From an uncultured Pseudomonadota bacterium (lineage in GTDB: Bacteria; Pseudomonadota; Gammaproteobacteria; Methylococcales; Methylomonadaceae): a stretch of DNA of 11,416 nt. The notes under the pieces were generated by a model that was not told the DNA's origin, searched no databases, and saw only the letters and a program-made list of their open reading frames with translations. The position numbers and the translations under genes are program-made. The stretch spans positions 1 through 11,416 of the forward strand of contig CAJBJW010000109.1 in the NCBI GenBank assembly GCA_903953455.1, read 5' to 3'. This document shows positions 8,102-11,416 of this stretch, one piece after another (position 1 is the first letter of the stretch; the number at the start of each line of letters is the position of its first letter).

Positions 8102-8238
8102 TTCATTTTAATGATAATCCTCACGTTTATCGTCACGTTTAAAAGGGTGCCTTGTTATTTATCATAGGTTTTTTAAACGGGGTAAACGGTGGCGTAACCC
8201 AATGGGACAGCCGGTCCCAATCAATTTAGGAGAAATAA
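8102..8238 (+). ncRNA. Structured rpsB 5' leader, probable S2 autoregulatory element
   Basis: The leader folds on paper into three consecutive hairpins. H1 pairs CGTTTAAAA (8136-8144) with TTTTAAACG (8171-8179), extendable by two G-U pairs. H2 pairs GGGT (8180-8183) with ACCC (8197-8200) and, inside, ACG (8186-8188) with CGT (8193-8195) around a GTGG loop. H3 pairs TGGGAC (8203-8208) with GTCCCA (8214-8219) around AGCCG. The Shine-Dalgarno AGGAG (8228-8232) comes 6 bases before the rpsB ATG, within reach of a fold that could be stabilised by protein binding. In gammaproteobacteria, rpsB-tsf is known to be repressed by S2 binding a conserved structured leader. The position between map and rpsB is the same, so S2 control is inferred. 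The exact fold and the leader's 5' end are predictions. Confidence 0.7.
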
Positions 8239-8988
8239 ATGGCAGCTGTAACTATGCGTCAAATGCTCGAATCGGGCGTACATTTTGGTCACCAAACACG
8301 TTATTGGAACCCCAAAATGGCTAACTACCTTTTCGGCGCAAGAAGCAAAATCCACATCATCGATCTGGATAAAACGCTTCCTTTGTTCAATGACGCAATG
8401 AACTATTTAGGTCAAATGGCCGCAAACAAAGGCACTATTTTATTTGTTGGCACCAAAAAAGCAGCCCGTAAAGTGGTCGCAGAGCAAGCTGCATTATGCG
8501 GTATGCCCTACGTTAACCACCGCTGGCTAGGTGGTATGTTAACAAATTTCAAAACTATCAAAAAATCGATTGCTCGTTTGAAAGAACTTGAAGCAATGAA
8601 AGAAGATGGCACACTCTACCAACGTTTTGGCAAAAAAGAAGCGCTTGGCATGGAACGTGAGTTGGAAAAATTAGACCGCAGTTTGGGCGGCATTAAAGAC
8701 ATGAAAGGCATTCCTGATGTGATTTTTGTTTTAGATGTTGGCTATGAAAAAAATGCGATTAGCGAAGCGAAAAAATTAGGTATTCCTGTTGTTGGAATCG
8801 TGGATTCAAATAACTCACCTGATGAAATCGACTATGTTATTCCAGGTAACGACGACTCCATTCGCGCTATTAAATTATATTGCGAAAGCGCAGCCGCTGC
8901 GGTATTAGAAGCAAAAACTGCCGTACTCGATTTTTCTGCTAAAAAATCCGATGACGATTTTGTTGAAGAAGCCGCAAACGTTAAATAA
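8239..8988 (+). CDS. rpsB: 30S ribosomal protein S2
   Basis: S2 is a late-assembling protein of the small ribosomal subunit, which it joins through S1. The 249 residues, about eight more than in E. coli, carry the family's characteristic segments: MRQMLESGVHFGHQTRYWNP at the N terminus, FGARSKIHIIDLDKT (about 32-46), FVGTKKAA (about 69-76), NHRWLGGMLTNF (about 93-104), GMERELEKLDRSLGGIKDM in the coiled-coil arm, and PVVGIVDSNNSPDEIDYVIPGNDD near the end. The C-terminal tail is acidic and lysine-rich and probably disordered. The strong AGGAG at 6 bases fixes the start. It is the first gene of the rpsB-tsf-pyrH-frr-uppS cluster and probably represses its own operon through the leader. Confidence 0.98.
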   Translation: MAAVTMRQMLESGVHFGHQTRYWNPKMANYLFGARSKIHIIDLDKTLPLFNDAMNYLGQMAANKGTILFVGTKKAARKVVAEQAALCGMPYVNHRWLGGMLTNFKTIKKSIARLKELEAMKEDGTLYQRFGKKEALGMERELEKLDRSLGGIKDMKGIPDVIFVLDVGYEKNAISEAKKLGIPVVGIVDSNNSPDEIDYVIPGNDDSIRAIKLYCESAAAAVLEAKTAVLDFSAKKSDDDFVEEAANVK

Positions 8989-9040
8989 AATCCTACTCAG
9001 CATTTCCTTTGGGAAAACTGAAAAGATAAAGTAAAACAAG

Positions 9041-9065
9041 AACGCCTCCTTTTGGGGGCGTTTTT
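9041..9065 (+). terminator. Intrinsic terminator or attenuator between rpsB and tsf
   Basis: AACGCCTCC (9041-9049) pairs with GGGGGCGTT (9054-9062) as a 9-bp stem with one T-G pair and a TTTT loop, and runs straight into five T residues (9061-9065). This is a textbook Rho-independent terminator. Because it stands inside a co-directional operon, it probably acts as a partial terminator that lowers tsf, pyrH and frr transcription relative to rpsB. I see no separate promoter in the 30 bases between it and tsf. Confidence 0.85.
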
Positions 9066-9095
9066 ACAGTAAATAGCAGCAATCGAGAGAGAAAA

Positions 9096-9986
9096 ATGAC
9101 TATAGAAATTAATGCATCAATGGTGAAAGAATTACGCGAACGGACTGGCTCAGGCATGATGGAATGCAAAAGAGCATTAGTTGACGCGCAAGGCGACATG
9201 GAATTAGCAATTGAAAACATGCGCAAAGCAGGTCTTGCAAAAGCAGATAAAAAATCAAATACGATCGCAGCAGAAGGCATTATTGGTGTAAAAGTGAGCG
9301 ATTGCGGCAAAAACGTTGCCATTGTTGACGTCAATTGCCAAACTGATTTCGTTGCAAAAGCGGAAGATTTTGTTGGTTTTGTAAACAGTGTTGCACACGC
9401 ATTATTAAACAATGACGGCATTGAAAATGAAGAGCAACTGCTTGCTATGCCTTTAGAAGACGGTATTACCGTCGATGAAATTCGTCGTGGCTTAATTTCA
9501 AAATTAGGTGAAAACATCGTTATTCGTCGTTTTGAAAAATACAAAACGAATGGCGGCACAGCATGTTACTTACACGGTACCAAAATTGGTGTTATCGTAG
9601 AATTAGCGGCAAACGATGCTGAATTAGGTAAAGATGTTGCTATGCACATCGCCGCATCTAAACCAACATGCGTGTCAGAAGATCAAGTCTCTGCTGACCT
9701 CATCGAAAAAGAAAAAGAAATTTTCACCGCTCAAGCTGCTGAAAGCGGAAAACCTGCTGACATCATCGCTAAAATGGTTGAAGGTCGTATTAGTAAATTC
9801 CTCGCGGAAGTCACACTAAACGGTCAAGCATTTATTAAAGATGACAAAGTCACCGTCGGGAAATTAGCCGACTCTAAAGGCAATAAAGTGATTCGTTTTA
9901 GCCGTTTTGAAGTTGGCGAAGGCATTGAGAAAAAAGAAGAAAACTTTGCTGAAGAAGTAATGGCGCAAGTTAATTCAATGAAATAA
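9096..9986 (+). CDS. tsf: Elongation factor Ts
   Basis: EF-Ts is the nucleotide-exchange factor that releases GDP from EF-Tu during translation elongation. The 296 residues are slightly longer than in E. coli. The N-terminal UBA-like domain (about 1-54) shows the conserved MVKELRERTGSGMMECKRAL. It is followed by the core motif TDFVAK (T83-D84-F85-V86), whose Asp-Phe pair inserts near the EF-Tu Mg2+ site, and by two subdomains, the second carrying MHIAASKP. Near the end is a coiled-coil segment (about 200-240) with KEIFTAQAAESGKP. GAGAG sits just upstream of the ATG as ribosome binding site. It lies 107 bases after rpsB, beyond the rpsB/tsf terminator, so its level depends on read-through. Confidence 0.98.
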   Translation: MTIEINASMVKELRERTGSGMMECKRALVDAQGDMELAIENMRKAGLAKADKKSNTIAAEGIIGVKVSDCGKNVAIVDVNCQTDFVAKAEDFVGFVNSVAHALLNNDGIENEEQLLAMPLEDGITVDEIRRGLISKLGENIVIRRFEKYKTNGGTACYLHGTKIGVIVELAANDAELGKDVAMHIAASKPTCVSEDQVSADLIEKEKEIFTAQAAESGKPADIIAKMVEGRISKFLAEVTLNGQAFIKDDKVTVGKLADSKGNKVIRFSRFEVGEGIEKKEENFAEEVMAQVNSMK

Positions 9987-9996
9987 TGCACCCTGC

Positions 9997-10025
9997 GTAG
10001 AGGTGATTGCTAAAATTACCTCTAC
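9997..10025 (+). repeat. 12-bp hairpin in the tsf-pyrH spacer
   Basis: GTAGAGGTGATT (9997-10008) pairs with AATTACCTCTAC (10014-10025) over 12 base pairs with a single G-U, around a 5-base GCTAA loop. No T-run follows on either strand, so it is not an intrinsic terminator. It fills most of the 64-base gap between the tsf stop and the pyrH ATG. An RNA processing or stability role is an inference only. Confidence 0.75.
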
Positions 10026-10050
10026 AACCCAACCTTTCACCAGAGAAATC

Positions 10051-10779
10051 ATGACTAATCTAATTTGCAAAAGAATTTTATTAAAGTTAAGCGGTGAAGC
10101 GTTAATGAATTCATCGAGTGGCAGTAGTATTGACGCAACCATTGTGAAACGTCTCGCCACTGAAATCAAAGAATTATGTGATGCAGGCATTGAAGTTGGC
10201 CTCGTCATTGGTGGTGGTAACATTGTTCGTGGCGCGCAAACTGCCGGTGAGGGGTTAAATCGCGTCACAGGTGATCAAATGGGCATGCTGGCAACGGTCA
10301 TTAATGCACTTGCGATGCAAGATGCACTTGAACATTTAGGGCAACCTGTTCGCGTAATGTCTGCGATCAAAATAAACCAAGTCTGCGAAGATTATATTCG
10401 CCGTCGAGCGGTACGCCATTTAGAAAAAGGACGTGTTGTCATTTTTGCAGCTGGCACTGGAAATCCATTTTTTACCACTGATTCTGCCGCCAGTTTACGT
10501 GCTATTGAAATCAATGCTCAATTGATGATTAAAGCCACAAAGGTTGAAGGCGTCTATTCTGCTGACCCACAAAAAGATCCAAACGCAAAGTTTTATTCCC
10601 GTCTCACCTACGACGAGGCCCTAGATCAACGTTTAAACGTCATGGATACTACCGCACTGGTTTTATGTCGTGATAATAACGTGCCTATGCGCGTGATGAA
10701 CGTTTTTGAGCAAGGTGCAATAATGAAACTCATGACAGGACATGATATAGGTTCACTTATTGAACGAGGACAAAATTAA
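10051..10779 (+). CDS. pyrH: UMP kinase
   Basis: PyrH phosphorylates UMP to UDP with ATP, the committed step from UMP to all pyrimidine nucleotides. It is a hexamer of the amino acid kinase fold, activated by GTP and inhibited by UTP in E. coli. The 242 residues match the family length. Visible motifs are RILLKLSGEAL (8-18, phosphate binding), VIGGGNIVRG (52-61), GDQMGMLATVINALAM (74-89, UMP contacts and hexamer interface), GTGNPFFTTDSAA (135-147) and KATKVEGVYSADP (161-173, ATP site). The ATG at 10051, with AGAGA 4 bases before it, was chosen. An in-frame GTG at 10003 would add 16 unconserved residues and lies inside the hairpin. The stop is directly followed by the frr start. Confidence 0.97.
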   Translation: MTNLICKRILLKLSGEALMNSSSGSSIDATIVKRLATEIKELCDAGIEVGLVIGGGNIVRGAQTAGEGLNRVTGDQMGMLATVINALAMQDALEHLGQPVRVMSAIKINQVCEDYIRRRAVRHLEKGRVVIFAAGTGNPFFTTDSAASLRAIEINAQLMIKATKVEGVYSADPQKDPNAKFYSRLTYDEALDQRLNVMDTTALVLCRDNNVPMRVMNVFEQGAIMKLMTGHDIGSLIERGQN

Positions 10780-11337
10780 ATGATTAGCGATATTCAACAA
10801 GATGCGTCTACTCGCATGGGAAAAAGTATTGAAGCTCTAAAACAAGAGTTTTCTAAAATTCGTACTGGTCGCGCACACCCAAGTTTGCTTGATCAAGTAA
10901 TGGTATCTTATTACGGAACGGATTCTACCGTATCACAAGTGGCCAATGTTGTCGTCGAAGATGCGCGCACATTAAGTATCACCCCTTGGGAAAAAGGAAT
11001 GGTTCAAGCTATTGAAAAAGCGATTTTAAAATCGGACTTAGGCTTAAATCCAATGACAAACGGCATGACCATTCGTATTCCGCTACCTATGCTTACCGAA
11101 GAGCGTCGTCGCAGTTTGGTCAAAATCGTCAAAAATGCAGCTGAAGAAGGTCGTGTCGCCATTCGAAACATTCGTCGTGACGCCAATACTTCAGTGAAAA
11201 ATTTGTTAAAAGACAAACAATGCTCTGAAGATGACGCAAAAACTTCAGAAGAAAAAATTCAAAAATTAACCGATCAATATATTAAAGAAGTAGAAAAGCT
11301 TTTAGAAATAAAAGAAGCTGATTTATTATCCATGTAA
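10780..11337 (+). CDS. frr: Ribosome recycling factor
   Basis: RRF, with EF-G, splits the post-termination ribosome so that it can be reused. The 185 residues are the exact usual length. The tRNA-like two-domain fold is visible: a three-helix bundle formed by the N-terminal helix (SKIRTGRAHPSLLD, about 25-38) and two C-terminal helices, with the small beta domain (about 31-104) between them. NIRRDAN (130-136), with the functionally important R132, and a terminal KEADLLSM are conserved. The ATG abuts the pyrH TAA with no gap, and its Shine-Dalgarno GAGGA lies inside the end of pyrH, so translation is probably coupled. Confidence 0.98.
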   Translation: MISDIQQDASTRMGKSIEALKQEFSKIRTGRAHPSLLDQVMVSYYGTDSTVSQVANVVVEDARTLSITPWEKGMVQAIEKAILKSDLGLNPMTNGMTIRIPLPMLTEERRRSLVKIVKNAAEEGRVAIRNIRRDANTSVKNLLKDKQCSEDDAKTSEEKIQKLTDQYIKEVEKLLEIKEADLLSM

Positions 11338-11345
11338 TTAATAAT

Positions 11346-11416
11346 ATGTCTGTTGATCGATTACATCTAGCAACCCCCAAACACATTGCCATTATAATGG
11401 ATGGCAATGGACGTTG
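11346..11416 (+). CDS. uppS: Undecaprenyl diphosphate synthase, 5' end only
   Basis: Only the first 23 codons and two bases are in the window. The residues HIAIIMDGNGR (13-23) are the hallmark N-terminal motif of cis-prenyl transferases, with D19 the catalytic Mg2+-binding aspartate (D26 in E. coli). The enzyme extends farnesyl diphosphate with isopentenyl units to C55 undecaprenyl diphosphate, the lipid carrier for peptidoglycan. It begins 8 bases after frr with no recognisable Shine-Dalgarno (ATTAATAAT precedes the ATG), so it may be translated by coupling to frr. frr is followed directly by uppS rather than by dxr as in E. coli. Confidence 0.94.
   Translation, partial: MSVDRLHLATPKHIAIIMDGNGR

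Noticed and set aside
7938..8238. Possible small gene or tRNA in the 301-base map/rpsB gap.
   Set aside because: No cloverleaf and no credible short coding frame with a ribosome binding site; the promoters and the rpsB leader account for the space.
9003..9016. Small hairpin TTTCC/GGAAA just after the rpsB stop.
   Set aside because: Only five base pairs, mostly A-T, with no U-run; likely chance or minor beside the strong terminator at 9041-9065.
8993..9559. 188-codon open frame on the minus strand opposite the 5' half of tsf and the rpsB/tsf spacer.
   Set aside because: It is antisense to a clear EF-Ts gene, its Ser/Phe-rich translation resembles no family I know, and it would run through the terminator hairpin.
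10003..10050. GTG start that would extend pyrH by 16 residues.
   Set aside because: The extension is not conserved in UMP kinases, overlaps the 12-bp hairpin, and the ATG at 10051 has its own ribosome binding site.
1..11416. Mobile element, CRISPR array, toxin-antitoxin or defence system.
   Set aside because: No transposase, integrase, repeat-spacer pattern or unassigned gene is present; all coding space is filled by core genes.

Overview
The window is a piece of bacterial core chromosome, most likely from a non-enteric gammaproteobacterium with a fairly low G+C content (roughly 40% by eye). The assignment rests on the gene neighbourhoods: map-glnD divergent from rpsB-tsf-pyrH-frr-uppS, folB divergent from plsY, and alaC next to hom. 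uppS directly follows frr, with no dxr between them, as in Pseudomonas-type rather than E. coli-type clusters. The protein sequences fit this, but I cannot name a genus from sequence alone. I see no mobile element, CRISPR array, tRNA, rRNA or foreign-looking island, and coding density is high.

Left part (1-3866, all minus strand, read right to left): folB (dihydroneopterin aldolase, folate), sucB (2-oxoglutarate dehydrogenase E2), alaC (glutamate-pyruvate aminotransferase) and the 5' 316 codons of hom (homoserine dehydrogenase, cut by the window edge). alaC and hom are 8 bases apart and look like one transcript, probably driven by a promoter in the sucB-alaC gap. sucB stands alone, without sucA or lpd beside it.

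Middle (3970-7937): plsY (acyl-phosphate:glycerol-3-phosphate acyltransferase) runs rightwards from a gap shared with folB and meets glnD (PII uridylyltransferase) tail to tail, with the two stop codons overlapping by four bases. glnD is downstream of map (methionine aminopeptidase) in a tight minus-strand pair.

Right part (8067-11416, plus strand): a translation operon begins with an extended -10 promoter and a structured leader of about 137 nt with three consecutive predicted hairpins ahead of rpsB. This fits the known S2 autoregulation of rpsB-tsf in gammaproteobacteria. Then follow rpsB (S2), a strong intrinsic terminator or attenuator, tsf (EF-Ts), a 12-bp hairpin without a U-run, pyrH (UMP kinase), frr (ribosome recycling factor, starting directly after the pyrH stop) and the first codons of uppS (undecaprenyl diphosphate synthase).

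All twelve protein genes are recognisable housekeeping genes with intact key motifs. I found no convincing new biological system. The observations worth a second look are regulatory or about gene arrangement: the S2 leader with duplicated complementary motifs, the rpsB/tsf attenuator, the tsf/pyrH hairpin, an inverted repeat over the alaC promoter, the isolated sucB and the overlapping plsY/glnD stops.
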